Source of the DNA: Takifugu bimaculatus
Taxonomy: Eukaryota; Chordata; Actinopteri; Tetraodontiformes; Tetraodontidae
DNA length: 64,000 nt
Assembly: GCA_004026145.2 (NCBI GenBank)
Contig: CP034980.1
Location: 14,420,064-14,484,063 of the forward strand
Direction: 5' to 3'
Within the stretch, counting starts at the first letter, position 1; each line of letters starts with the position of its first letter. A model generated the notes under the pieces. It had not been told where the DNA came from, made no database searches, and worked only from the letters and a program-made list of their open reading frames with translations. The position numbers were made by a program, and so were the translations under genes. Positions 13,060 to 25,651 of the stretch are shown one piece after another.

Positions 13060-13389
13060 GCAATGGAGAATTAAAGGTGGGGTCATTGAAGGCTGACCTG
13101 TTTCGTCCGACTAAAATGGCTTCGGGTCCATAAGACCTGCAGCAAACTGACACTGGTGTAGTGGTTGGATCCACAAACACCTGCTTCCTGCTGCGCCCAC
13201 GCGGAGGCCAAATTAAAGCGGTGGGGCTCACACCTAGATGGCGAGGAGGTCAGGACCCCATCACGCTGGGCAGAGGGTCAGATACGAGGTCAGGGTGAAA
13301 ACAGTAGATTGAAGCTGACAGTGTAAACCACAGCGATCACATAATGGTGGCTATGTGACACCATGTGTCTTTGAATAGCAACGTGTGTG

Positions 13390-13395
<6 letters not shown>

Positions 13396-13428
<33 letters not shown>

Positions 13429-13545
13429 ACTTTTTCCTTACTACAAAATCACTAGTAAAGTGAGGACAGTTTTGGCCATTTTGGCTGGTCCCCAGACCTC
13501 CCAAGGACTGTTTAAGGGTTAAGATGGTGGGTTGGTCCGGTTTGG
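13396..13545 (+). repeat. TG-bounded dispersed repeat, copy A
   Basis: A (TG)n tract (13396-13427) is followed by sequence sharing the phrase TCACTAGTAAAGTGAGGAC and TTTTGGCTGGTCC with copy B at 42.4 kb. I recall this TG-flanked 'GTGAGGAC...GGTCCTCAC' type of repeat as common in fish genomes. Confidence 0.6.
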
Positions 13546-14254
13546 TAGCTGGGAAATTTAGTTTATCGATGCTAGACAGAAATCCAAGGCTGAAATATGA
13601 CGATGATTTCCCCCAAACAGAGATGATCACAGTTACACTGTGGTTTGATATCTGGTCAGTTTCAGCAGCACGTCAGCGGTGCTGCTGTGTCGCATCGGTG
13701 TTTGTGGGCCTGAGCTTTCATTTCCTTTCTCCTGACAGGCTGAACTGCAGAGGTGGACTTAATATGCTGAAACTGTGGCATAATAAGAGGCTACGTAGAT
13801 AGACGACCAGCAGTTTGTGCTTTCTAATCCAGACAAAATGCAGGTGGGAGGTAAATGGGCGCCTGTAAAACACCCACAAAGTTTTGTGAAGCAACACTTT
13901 TATTCTGACACATCTTATGATCCTGCATTATTTGTTCCCCTCCAATGCATCCGCCTGGAGTTGCCTGTGGTGACTCACTTCTCATTTCGCTCCTCCTTTC
14001 CAGAGCAGCTATGGTGAAACGCTGCACCTTTTTTAATTTTGGATTTTTTTTTTACAGCCTCGAGGACAGAAGTGGGTTTGTTTTAGAAAGGAGATGTTTA
14101 TTGAGGAGAGGGGACATTTATGACCCATGAAAGCAGCGGGTATAAAGAGACAGGTTCATCGTGCAGGGTTGGCTATATTGGATGGAATTTCCCTTCATTT
14201 TCCTCAATTATATAAAAAGGATTTATATAATGTACCTAATCATTTGTATTTTTT

Positions 14255-14454
14255 GTCCTGGTTATGCAAGGCAGTTTTCTGTGTCAACTGGACTGTTTTT
14301 CTTCTCTTTTGAAGACGTTTCGCCTTCTGTCCAGAAGGCTTCTTCAGTTCTGAAGAACTTCAAAAGAGGAGAAAAACAGTCCAGTTGACACAGAAAACTG
14401 CCTTTGGATAACTGACCTGGATGATTGAGGATCTACACAGACGTCCTGGTTATG
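14255..14454. mobile_element. Fold-back insertion of a teleost tail repeat with 12-bp target duplication
   Basis: Two arms of about 47 bp (14268-14314 and 14358-14404) are inverted repeats with a single mismatch, joined by a roughly 43-bp core containing GACGTTTCGCCTTCTG. The whole is flanked by identical GTCCTGGTTATG (14255-14266 and 14443-14454), a clear target-site duplication. The core read on the minus strand (AAGCCTTCTGGACAGAAGG) and the tail TTTGGATAACTGACCTGGATG resemble the 3' end of a retroelement family frequent in fish, which I associate with Penelope-like elements. The structure is seen directly; the family name is tentative. Confidence 0.75.
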
Positions 14455-16525
14455 GTTCTCATTTCTTTCAAACTTTTAGGTAAATTTTGGTAAAACCTGA
14501 TGGCAGGAAGTTTTGGTTAGGACCCAGACAACAGGTGCCTCCAGATTTGATTTTGAAGTCCGGGAGAGTGAAAAAGTTGTATTACGAAACTCTAATTTCA
14601 TAAATGCCTCATCAAATAGTAAGAACCTGATCAGAGGACATTCGAAGCAAACAGGTGCTGGTCATTTATACAAATCTGGTCTTTCATGTAAACAAAATAT
14701 CCCATAATTCCTGTGAAATGCAGAGTGAAAGCTCTGTCCCAGCAGATAAAGAGGAACCTCCTGTTGAGGTTCTCTCTTTAACTCCAACCCTGGAAGCAAA
14801 ACAATATTCAAGTGACATTTGTCCTGTTTGAACAAGTCACCAGTATAAAAATGGAAAAGCCGCAAGAGAAGCTGCACAGAGAAGGGCTCTGCGGCGGGGG
14901 AGGAGGCGATTATTACGTAACCCCGGATCAAAGTGCTGCCCCGTGCCAAAGGTAAAGCGACTGAAATAACGAACTCAGATGAGGCCTCCTGACGCTGGCA
15001 TCAGTGGTGGTTGGCAAACTAAAATGCAAACATCCCATTTTTGCTGCTGTGCCACGGAAATAGGCGATGAAAGCGGAAGAGATTACTCAGGAAAACAGAA
15101 AAAGAGAGAGAGAGAGGAGGCGTTCGGAGAAGATATGGGTCAGACAGAGAACGCAGGGAATGATCAGAATGTGCAAACGTGTACGGGCCTAATCTAATTA
15201 TCCCTCATCCTCCTGGGCCTGTGATCAGACGCCTGATTAAAGCAGCAGATAAAACAGAGGGAGGTGGGAGACACAGATGCAGGATATGAGATACAAGCAG
15301 CCTAAACCTGGGTAGATCATGGACTCTAAGACAAACACATAGACTTTAGGATGCAGCAGCATGGATACAAACATTACCAGGGGGGCGCCGTTCACTCAGG
15401 CCAAGCAGGTATTTATCATTTATTTGAAGGGCAATGCCTGCAGCAGTGCAGCGTGTGATTATCCAACGGGAATTCTGCTCATCTCTCTTCTCGACTGCTT
15501 AAACACAACAAAATCGCTCATGTTTAAGGTGCTGCTGGAGATTCAGAAAAAACTCAGAGGGCTTAAGTGGGTCTCGTCAACCGCGGTGCCAAACCTGCAC
15601 CCGAAACACGTTTGCTCGTGTTGAGCGCCGGCCTGGCTGCGAAATCCTCAGGTTCACTCCTCTGATGCCGCGGATAAGCAGCCCTAATGCTCTGTAAACA
15701 TGCGACGGGGTTGTTGCTTCATTTGCTGCAGCTCCCGGTGGAACACGAGCGCGGGGCGGCCTCATGCATACGAGAGCGCGACGGTGCGTTAGGACGGAAA
15801 GTTCCTCCTGCCTGCCGAGGCAGATGGAGCGGAGATATTGGGGGAGAGATGTTTTGTGTGGCACAACTGAGATGCTCTGATAAGGCGGAAATGAAAGAGA
15901 GGCTGGGGAGGCAGGTGGGCAATAACAACACCGGGCTTCTTCAGTTGCCACTTCAGCCGTGTGCCAGTTGTCCTGCTGCACAGATGTGCTCCTCATGTGG
16001 ATCCTGGTCATAAGGTGACTTTTAAGGAATAAATAGAGGCATAACATTTTCGAGTGTGTTCCAGTAATGATGAGGCATTTCACACCTGAGATTTGTTGCC
16101 CAAATGAGCTGTTGTTAAAACACAATGTGTTGGCCATGTGGTCTCCAGCGCCATCGAGAAGCTGCTCGGGTAAATCTAAGCACATCTAATGACAGTTGAC
16201 ACTGGGGTTTGCCACCAACATCTCCAGCCTGGTTTACCAGGGCGGTCCACTTTGCCTGTTTTCCCCAGGTTAGCAAGAACACCACCTCAAACCTTACAGT
16301 TGCTTCCTGCTGAGGTTCTGATTCAGCAGGGCCGCGCGACACTTTTTTCCTCCCCCGCAGCTCATGGCTTCCTACAGCTCCTCTCGTCCCTCTTTTGGAT
16401 CTCTGAGGAACAACAGTGCGCTCATCGACCAAATGTCAGCCATCTGTAGAGGTCGGTCCCACCCTGATTGATTTCTTTGTCTACCTGTGACTTTAGCAAT
16501 GAGCAGCTGTCAGTTGGTTCGCTGT
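14455..16525. other. Intergenic, no gene recognised
   Basis: No supportable exon. A moderately CpG-rich patch at 15.56-15.85 kb explains long open frames on both strands, including 202 codons on the minus strand at 15577-16185, which has no recognisable domain. Confidence 0.55.
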
Positions 16526-16539
16526 CACCCCCCCACACT

Positions 16540-16541
<2 letters not shown>

Positions 16542-16610
<69 letters not shown>
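16542..16610. repeat. (CA)n microsatellite, 69 bp
   Basis: This is an uninterrupted CA run preceded by a short C7 tract (16528-16534). It produces spurious poly-(Cys-Val) open frames on the minus strand. Confidence 0.97.
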
Positions 16611-16612
<2 letters not shown>

Positions 16613-19080
16613 TCAGAGGATAAATCTGTCACCTCAGACCTGATTATCTGCCTTGGGTTCAAATAAGGCCTCCACATGTTGCAGGGTCTCGCCCATCCCC
16701 CACTAATAACGGAGAAGAGCGCTTGTTCTAAATGATCGATCGAGTCCTGAGAGCAAACACGGCACATCTGCTGCATCTCCAGTTTTCCATTATGGCCCCA
16801 CAAAAATGACTTTTCTGATTGCAGCTAGAATATTTACTTTCACAAAGGCTGATTCTGTCTATTGGTTTGATCCAGTCCTAATTGGTGCCAGTCTGAGACA
16901 GGCAACTGCTTCGTGAGAAATGAAATAATAACCAGAGCTGGTGAAGAAGACATTTTCAAAGCAGAACAATCAGCATCTGACAACTGCTATGGGTCAATTT
17001 AGGTCTGAGCAAGGTGCTTTAGCAGGCAAGGAACTGGAGTACATGAAGAAAAGCAGATATGGGCTCTGTTGAAGCAGAAATGGGTTCAAGACCCAAGAAT
17101 CAAACCTGCGATTGCTGCTGCCTTGTTCCGTTAAATGGCAATAAGTGGCTTAACTGAAGTAGGTGTGCTGGTTTCCAAAAGCAACGAGGATCAAACTACA
17201 GGACATGGGATGTTTCTGAGGATGGAACAAGCTGTTCAATTTCCTCCCTGAGCCAGTGAAGGTGGGTACATTCGGAGCTCCTGCTCCAGCGAAACTCAGA
17301 TATCAGCGTGGCTCCGAGACACGGAGTGATGAAAGCACGTGAGGAACACTTTGAAAAGCACCCCCACCTCCCGTGATGGACTCCAGACTGAGCAAGAAGT
17401 GAAAGCAGAGCAGCCGTTCCGCCTGGACGCCGGGCTGCTTCAATCATCCCCAACGATCAGGCACGACCTCTGCAGCTGGAAGTCGACGCGGCTCTGTTCT
17501 CTTGCACATCATGTTTCCTTTCAGACAGGATTTCACCATCAAGGCTCTTTCACAGCGTTTGCCGAGCAAGGAGACCCCGTTTCTCCTGCAGAGCAGGATG
17601 CAGCGGGAGGCATCGCCGAAAGAGAATTCTGAAGGCGAACCTTTCATGTCATCTTTTACCTGACCAAACTGGGCTGCTGAGGATTCTCAGGCATCAAAAT
17701 GAGAAGAGAAGAGACAAGAGCAGGGGGATAAGAAGTGAAATTCATTGGTGAAAAGAGTTGGAAAAAGAAGACAGAAGAGATCTCAGGGGGGGTTAAATCC
17801 AGTACAGACAAAACACAGACAGAAAAGTTGATCCTTGAGACTGTGTGATTGTCTGGATGCATCTCTGCCTGGGGAAGCGTGTGCTGCTGGCACTTGGAAT
17901 GAATTCTCTGTCGAGCAGTATCAGTTCAGCATCAGGAGGACGGCTGCACAATGAGCCCGTCCCTCTAAATGCCAGGTCTGGGAACCCAGATGAGGCCTAT
18001 TACTGAGTCGGAGCCTTCAGTTAAAGCTGATGAAAGGTTTCTTATCTCAGGGCTTCCTTCTCTACAGTTTCAGCCATCGGATCTTTAAAATGCTCCTTAG
18101 AAACTGTTGGTAACTCCAACAAATGTTTGCAGACAGGTTAAATCAGGTCTTTAATAACTTTGGAAGGCTCTTTAGCCATTTTTAATGCTCAATTTCTCTT
18201 TCTGTCTCTCCCTAACTTTGCATCGAAGTCGACCATGAAGTTCAGATTAAGTGCTTCAATATAAACAAACGACACAAAGTGCAGGTTTATTGGAAGCATT
18301 GATCTGTTTGTCTGCAGCTCCTCCAACAGCTTTATCCAATTTCAGCCAACTACTTTAAAGATATCTGAGTGGAAATGTAGCCTAAATGACCCCCCCACTA
18401 GGATTAAACAAGCTCAACCACCTGAGACACCAATAAAACATCAGATTTCCTGGGAAATCCCAGATAGGTAGCCATGGTAACATGTCGGCGTGTCACCGTG
18501 AAACTACGGCCTCAAACCAGTCAACCTCACACGGAAGGGGCCATTATCGGGAGAATCCATCTGAAACCCTTGATTTCCATCACAGAGGCGTGAAGAATTA
18601 CAGTCTAGAAGAGAGTCCTCCACGCCACTCAGACGGCATGTGCTGGTTCCCGCTGAACCCCGAGAAGCGCGACATGTACGGTCCTCATTATGAAGAGGTT
18701 ACGCACCTGGAATTGCCAGTGGAGAGGACGGGTTCTCAGGACGATGACCTGAGCTTATAAGTGCTTAATGTGTCCCCTCAGCCGGGGCCTGGGAGGGCTG
18801 CCAGGTTGTGCACATATGCGCTGGTAACGCACCAGTGTTGGCGCCGCTCACAGCGGGGGTTCGCCGCCGTGGGTGTGAACAACAATCACGACCGGCATTT
18901 TTATTGAATATGCTCGAGTGGTCTGGAGGCATTGATCCGATGTGTCTGGTAGAGGTGCCGAGGAGACGCGAGCTGGAGAGAGCGACAAAAAAAGGGAGGG
19001 CTCCTGCAGAGTGGAGTTAAAAATAGAGAACGAGGAGGGGGGGGGGGTCCTACCTGTGGGCTTGGAGCCAGCCTAGTTAA
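16611..19080. other. Intergenic, no gene recognised
   Basis: This is non-coding in appearance. The open frame at 18482-18760 has no known domain and no convincing splice context. Confidence 0.55.
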
Positions 19081-19091
19081 GAGCCAGCAGC

Positions 19092-19154
<63 letters not shown>
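19092..19154. repeat. (GA)n microsatellite
   Basis: A GA run of about 63 bp with one GG interruption near 19110. This purine tract could form triplex DNA. Confidence 0.95.
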
Positions 19155-19157
<3 letters not shown>

Positions 19158-19238
19158 ACATAATAGCAAAACAATGATGATGGTGATGATGATGAAGAAG
19201 GGAAGCAAAAACCAAACAAATGGTGTAAATGTACTGAC

Positions 19239-19255
19239 ACCCCCCCCCCCCCCCC
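19239..19255. repeat. Poly-C tract
   Basis: An uninterrupted C run of about 16-17 bp. Confidence 0.95.
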
Positions 19256-20165
19256 TCCCAAGGAGCATTGGGAGTTAAAGGATTTGCTCATGGGCCTATA
19301 GGGAAGAAGCTGCTCAGGGGCCCTGACCTTCCATCCTTTAGGCCCCTCCCATTTTAAAGGGTCTTATTAGGATACAGGTCCAGCTTGTATCATTGTTGTG
19401 ACCTGAGATATCTGAGACCCTCATGGTCCCCTGCTGGGTTCTCTTTCTTCTTTTATGGTCTTTCATGCTTTAATGATGAGAATTGTGCATCCTTGTCATG
19501 TAGTCATTTAATTCATACTTCTCACTGCGTTTTATGTGCTGAATAGTGACTAATGAACTCTTATTTAGTGTTCACCGAAGCCCAGATAAACGAGGACACG
19601 GTGCTTGTCTCGTCGTCGGTGGACATCAGCGTCCCACTGTTGTGGTTGCGTAATCAGAGGCCGAAAGCTGTGATTTAACCACAAAATGGGGAGATTAACT
19701 TATATCACTCCAGTCCGTTTATGCTGCAGTTTCTTCCAGTCCTGCTCTCAAACAATAGGCTCTACTGAGCTTCTGCTGGGCTGTTTTCAGAGTTGAATTC
19801 CCAGGATACACAGTTAAAAAAACAAAACAAACAAATACAACAAAACTCCGCAATGCCTTCCACCCCCTGCATCCAGATCACACAGCAAATAGAAATGAAG
19901 TCATCACTCTCAGTCCTGGTGTCTACCTGTGTCCTTACCCAGCTCAGCCACCGCAGGATGCCCAGGAGGCATCTGTCTCAGAGACCTGAGCCACCTCCAC
20001 CGACTCATTCTGATGCAAAGGAGCAGCAACTTCACGGCTCCCGGTGGACGGACGAACCGCTCGCCCCTTAACTGCCTGGATTTTACCTGCTTTCTTCCTT
20101 TGCTGGTTATTAGGGGGCCCTTGTGAACACGCTACATCAGGATGTGTCCTGAATGTTAAAGCTGG

Positions 20166-20168
<3 letters not shown>

Positions 20169-20213
<45 letters not shown>
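20169..20213. repeat. (TG)n microsatellite
   Basis: An uninterrupted TG run of about 45 bp. Confidence 0.95.
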
Positions 20214-20214
<1 letters not shown>

Positions 20215-20357
20215 AGGGTGGAAGGTAATTAAGGAAAAGGGGTGGGATGAGGTGGTCACCAGTTAGGGAGAGAATTTATTTAGTCAGGCGCCACCTTTGG
20301 CTCTAATGGAAAATAACATCATGTCATCTGCAAAGAGCCTTGAAACCTCAGAGTTTA

Positions 20358-20411
20358 GAGCTCACAACAACTACTTCCTGTTGTGAGCTCACTACTTCCT
20401 GTTGTGAGCTC
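20358..20411. repeat. Stem-loop overlapping a 21-bp tandem duplication
   Basis: GAGCTCACAACA (20358-20369) is a perfect inverted repeat of TGTTGTGAGCTC (20379-20390). The 21-bp segment 20370-20390 is then repeated exactly at 20391-20411, giving a second copy of the right arm. Confidence 0.9.
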
Positions 20412-20413
20412 AT

Positions 20414-22440
20414 GTGGTGAGTGTAGGTTGAGATGCCTGAAGGTGCAGAGGTGGGAACACACTTATCAGACCTCCTAATCAGTGCAGCGGCGAGAGAGAA
20501 GATACTTATGGTGCTGGATATGTGCTGGTCTGAGGTGGAATAAGGAATCATTGGTAGCGACAGGCAGATAGTGGGATGCCACCCTCGTTGCCATGGCATT
20601 GAGAAACTCCAACACCTTCATTAAAAGCGGCTGCCGTTACGGTGTTTGCTGCTGTCAGGGCCGTAGATTCTTGGGAATTAATTCCTGAACTAATAGTGAC
20701 GCCCACTAACTGGTGCTCCACACAACATAGGAGGAGAAATTAAAACTACCGTGTCCGTTCAGAGTGATTTATATAAAAATTAAGAGGGGGGGAGGGGTAG
20801 AGTGTGAGGCTGCTGTTATAACTGGGGGGGGGGGGCTCTGCCACCCCAGCAGTCAGAAATGTGTGGTACGAGTGTAACAATAGTGTTTTAATTAAAAAAA
20901 AACTTTGCTCCAAGTGGAAAATTAGCTAACTATGAATAGACACAGGTGGGGCTCTGTTCTACCCACATTCAGGCATCAGAGAGCTGCCGATCAAAGGTTC
21001 CTGTTATGAAAATACTGGCTGGAAACAGATTTGTAATAAACCTGCCAAAAGAACATAATTGCTTCCTCCTCCTCCCCCCACACTGCCTTGTTTATCTTTT
21101 CGTCATCCCTTTTTGAAGCTGCTGCAAAAATTATGCTGTCAGTCTGTAGTTCCCTCCCCAGCGGAGTCGGAGGGCACCAGAGAAACGTCTACAAGCTATG
21201 AATGTCAATAAGGCCATAAGGAAGACAGAGATGACCCCCGATCACCTCCGATTTCAATCCATGCATCCGGGCTGCCGTTTTTGTTGCCATTACTGATTTT
21301 TCCTGCTGAGAAAAGCAAAAAAAAAAAGATTGAGGTGCTTAAAAATGAACATGTAGCACAATACAGCACCAGAACTCGCCAGGATCTCGACTTCAAAAGG
21401 AGAATTTCAATCCCACACGTGTTTGAACAAAATGTGTTAGACAGCTACAACCGCTTGACGCTGGTTTTAAAAGAGGGTTTTCTTGTAGTCCAGCTTGAAA
21501 ATTGTGTAAGAATGAAGCCTCTCCAGGAGACAGTTCTGATGAAACCTCCCCGGATGCACCGAGCACCAGAACCGTCCCTCTGAGAACACCCTGAACTCTT
21601 CTGCTGATGGCTGCTTCCATGATGAGCGGAGCTGGGATCATTCACAGATGGCTCCTGAACATGACAGAGAGCTTGTTGCCCTCAGACACAGTCACCACGC
21701 ATCAGTCTGAAAGAGCTTTGGGACGACCTGGACCCATCATCTGCCTCCCAGATGTGCCGTCAACGACTGTGACGCCTGTCCTCTCATCATGGGAGGATGT
21801 TGCAGAGGAACCAGTAGGATACCTGATGACCACTTAATGCATTTTCAGCATTTTTCTTATCATAATTGGCCATAATTTTGATTTGTAAAGCCAATCAAAC
21901 CCATCAGGACTTCCAGTTTGATGTTTCTTCCCGAACCCAGAGCCATTCAGCCGTCTCTACAGCCTGTTTTTCTTTCTTTGTGTTAGCATGCTGATGTGCT
22001 TCCTGTCATGCCCCATCAGCAAACCCAACCACACGCATGACTGTCTCAACCAAGTAGATTCATTTTTCCAGCGCGCCAAACCACTGTTTCCTGCATGGGA
22101 ACATTGGGATCCACCCAGTACAACCACAGCCCTCAACTGGTGGCTCCTCTGTGGTTGCACTTTGACATCGCTGTTAATGTGAATGGTCTTAAAAGGACCC
22201 CATGATTAATACCATCTACTTAAGCTACACTTTAAAGATTTAAGGATCCGGTTTAAAGTAAGTGGGTTTTTGGGTGTTAGCGTGATGCTAATGAAAGAAG
22301 CAGCTAGCAGCAGCTTTGTTTTGGCTAACACAATGGAGTGAATCTAGAAATAGTTTTGGTGGGAACCTTTGGGGAAACTTTGGGAGTCTCGGGACAGCCT
22401 TTTTATGAGCGAGGGCGTTGGTCGCCTCGTCCCGATATAG
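20414..22440. other. Intergenic, no gene recognised
   Basis: Nothing coding is supported. The stretch has a G11 tract (20825-20835) and an A11 tract (about 21310-21320). Open frames at 21.3-21.8 kb lack domains. Confidence 0.55.
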
Positions 22441-22443
22441 CCC

Positions 22444-22444
<1 letters not shown>

Positions 22445-22500
<56 letters not shown>
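22445..22500. repeat. (CA)n microsatellite
   Basis: A 56-bp uninterrupted AC run. A C13 homopolymer follows at 22641-22653. Confidence 0.97.
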
Positions 22501-22502
<2 letters not shown>

Positions 22503-22659
22503 AGAACTGCGCAATTATCAGCTATGCCCCAACACACAACAGTGACTTTGTACCTGCTGCCAGGGAAACACACATCCTGACCGCATTTCCTGCATGACCT
22601 CAATGGCAACAACACACAAACATTGTGCGTCAGCCATCAGCCCCCCCCCCCCCTCCAAC

Positions 22660-25470
22660 ACCCCCACCCAAACGCAGAGAAAGTGCTCAACAGGTCACTC
22701 ACATGTGGAAAAAAACCACATGATTGATGAAAGCGATTCATTTATTGTTCACTTTGCTTCATTTTGTTCGACGATGTTTGTGGAATTTGGTAACTGAATT
22801 GTGACCAATTGGGAAAAGTGGGAACCCATAAATATCATCCTCCTTGCAGGTGTTTTACTAAACCGGATTAAAAATAACCCCATATTAGCTGCTTTTGTTG
22901 TGCTGTGCTTAAATGGAGACGCTGTCCTGAACCGTCTATGTTAGACGTCTGTATCACATTTCGCTCATTTTAATTTGGCTCGTTGAAGGGTCCTTTTTCT
23001 GAGAGGTTTTCTTTTTAAAGATTTCCAGAGCCTGCAGGACAGAGTGATCGGCTGGTTTTTGCATATAAATGTATAAATGCATGAGCTCACGCTGAATCCA
23101 GCCTGACATTTTAACTCAATTACGGTACTCCGCACATTGAGCATTGTCAGATTAATGAGGGGGAGTCGGGAGCTGAGGCGACTTGGACGGGGAGGTGCGC
23201 TTGTGGCTGCCATCCCAGCTCCTGTGTGTTTAGCTCTGGATGGACTCTTAGTCTCACCTTAATCCCTCGGCTTCTCCACCAGAGGATTGACTTTTAATTA
23301 TCGGCACTATGTAGCAGCTCGACTCAGGAAGGCACGTTAGTCTTGCTGTCCCGCTGCAGCACGACCTTGAGGGTCACGCGGGGGCGCAGATGGGATGCAA
23401 ACCTCTCCCACGCGCCGGGGAAGAGAGAGACACTGACAAGGCTGTGACAGCGGCAGGATCTGTGTGATGGATCCTAATCAGAAGGTGACGCGTCAGTCAC
23501 GCGGAGGCCTCGAGACAGACGCAGCAGGTCTAATCAGAGCTGCTAAAGCGGCTGCAGACTCAAACGTGGCTGCTCTAAAACTGCCATAAAAGCTGCTTTC
23601 TGGTTCATTTACCTCGTGTGGCAGGTTCACAGACCTGGCGTCTGTGACCTGACCAGGCGTTCATGCTACCAGGGAGCAGGTGAAATCTGATGGGTTAACT
23701 GGGATCTAACGAGCCCATATCCTCAAACCTTACCACAGCATGTCGCGCAGCCTCGGGGAAGCAACCTAGCACAAAAAAGGGTTTATTTTATTGCTGTTAA
23801 CAATCAATAAACATGTGCACGATGGCTTTGCTCTCTGGGAGGACCAACAAAGGATGTGTCAGCATCATGCGGAGCTGAAGTCTGTAGGCTGGGAGGAATT
23901 CCTGAGATAATAGGCTGTGTGTTTGATGTTGAGTAGACACAACACGGATTGATGGTATTCCTCTGTCATATTGCCATTATTGGCAACTGTTTTTAAAAGG
24001 AGCGATGCAAATGTTGATGTCAGGTCTGTGCCATTACCAAGTTTGGTTCCAAGCCCAACGTGTTCACAGAAACCAGGTCGTCGATGTAAGCGGAGCCTCG
24101 ATGCAGCTTCATCACTGGCTCACGTCCGCATTAATAAGCATTTATTATTGTTAAAAGCACGATCGCTCTCCTTTCTGACGCAAAAGAGATTCATTAATTC
24201 TCTGGAAAACTCCAGCGCGAGCGTGCTGCTCTTTCCTGAGACGAGACCTAAATAAAGGCGGACAGAGAAATGACGTGGACGGGAGCCATCACTTTAAACG
24301 CCACAGTCATATTTGGGCCAAGATGACTTATGGAACAGACAGACGCCGGACATCAGTGAGGGAGACGAGGGGAGAGCGTCAGAGGATGAAAACACGTGCA
24401 AAACAGAGAGAAAAGGCGGGAAGAAAGTGGAACATCACAGAGAGCCAAATAAAGCCATTTAAAGGGCATATATTAACCCACGTGGAGCTGGAAGGCTGCT
24501 GAGTGGGAGTCATCACATTCCTCTGCCTTTATCTTCCTCTGTATCGCTTCCTGCAGTTCTGACTCCACTGTCTTCCTCTGCGTCTCCTCAATATTTCATA
24601 TGTAGCCTGGTGTTGTGTTGGGGGGAAAGAGTGGCTGTCTTTGATCAGCGGGCTGCCATTGATTTGCTGCTGGTGCGCCGTACGGCATTGACTGCTTCAT
24701 CACAGGGGAGGAGGAGGAAGAGGAGGAGGAGGAGGGGGAGGAGGACGGCCATACGGAGCGCAGACAAACCCATTAATAATGCATTGTCAGCTTGTCTTTA
24801 TCTGTTTTATCAGTCATTAAGGATGTGATACACTGTTACACACTCTCACCACCAGTAACTTAGCGCCCATGCTACTGTAACTGCTGCTCCCGCGCTATGC
24901 TAGCCTGACAAATGCCTTACGTGCGTATTGCATACGTGCATAATTGTTGCTTTGAGGGTGACGCTCCACCTCCCTGGGTGCCATTAAAGTACTCTTAAGG
25001 TGTATGACAACAGAAATCAGAGAAAAGTGCAGCAGACATGTCAGAAGGACAGATTTCTGAGGCAGGAAAGGATGAGCTCTGCGCTGCTAATCATATCAGC
25101 TCCCTCTGCTTCGCTAAGCCAAAAACTTGCTGCCGCTCCGGCTTTGATGTCTAAGCTTTGGTCTTCCTGTGTGGACCAAAGCGAAGCGTTCTAAAAACAG
25201 GGGCCCAGAATCTGGGTGTTGCTGCCACAGTAATCCTGTGGGTAATCGTTTACATGTGATCGCCGCGCGTGAATACCAAAGCTGCTCTGCCTGTCCTTGA
25301 AAAATCCCCCCAATTTACAGCAGGCTCCCGCTCCGGCGGAGGGGCGGCGGCGAGCATTTTCCGCCCCTCTACTGAAACTACTCCGCTTATTCAAAAGGAT
25401 GTCGATCCCTGGCAGAGGCGACCGGCGACGGTCGTGAAACAAGCGCGTGAGGGGAAGGATGAAAAGAAAT
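22660..25470. other. Intergenic, no gene recognised
   Basis: Non-coding in appearance. It includes a purine-rich (GGA)n tract at 24705-24746, which yields a spurious Arg-rich open frame. Confidence 0.55.
24705..24746. repeat. (GGA)n purine tract
   Basis: An imperfect GAG/GGA repeat of about 42 bp, all purine on the plus strand. Confidence 0.9.
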
Positions 25471-25476
25471 GAAGGC

Positions 25477-25496
25477 GGGGGGGGGGGGGGGGGGGG
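25477..25496. repeat. Poly-G tract, 20 bp
   Basis: Twenty consecutive G on the plus strand, joint longest G/C homopolymer in the window with 34784-34803. Length may be unreliable in sequencing. Confidence 0.9.
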
Positions 25497-25615
25497 TGGC
25501 GATACCAAGTGGGAGATTACAAATGGTTGTCTTTTGTGTGAGGGTGCTGCAGCCTGATTTCAGGCTCATTTCACTGTAATTTGCCCCTTTTATCAATAGG
25601 CATGAAGCCTCGGTG

Positions 25616-25618
<3 letters not shown>

Positions 25619-25650
<32 letters not shown>
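25619..25650. repeat. (TG)n microsatellite
   Basis: An uninterrupted GT run of about 32 bp. Confidence 0.95.

Positions 25651-25651
<1 letters not shown>

Noticed and set aside
15577..16185. 202-codon minus-strand open frame
   Set aside because: It coincides with a CpG-rich patch that is poor in stop codons on both strands; no known domain.
16422..16803. Open frames rich in Cys-Val or Thr-His repeats over CA/TG tracts (also at 22.4, 27.8, 31.9 and 61.9 kb)
   Set aside because: They are translations of dinucleotide microsatellites, which lack stop codons in most frames; no domain or coding context.
17075..17115. tRNA-like B-box (GGGTTCAAGACC, and GGTTTGATTC on the minus strand)
   Set aside because: No A box at suitable spacing and no cloverleaf; isolated B-box matches are common.
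24610..24828. Arg-rich basic open frame
   Set aside because: It is produced by the (GGA)n purine tract at 24705-24746.
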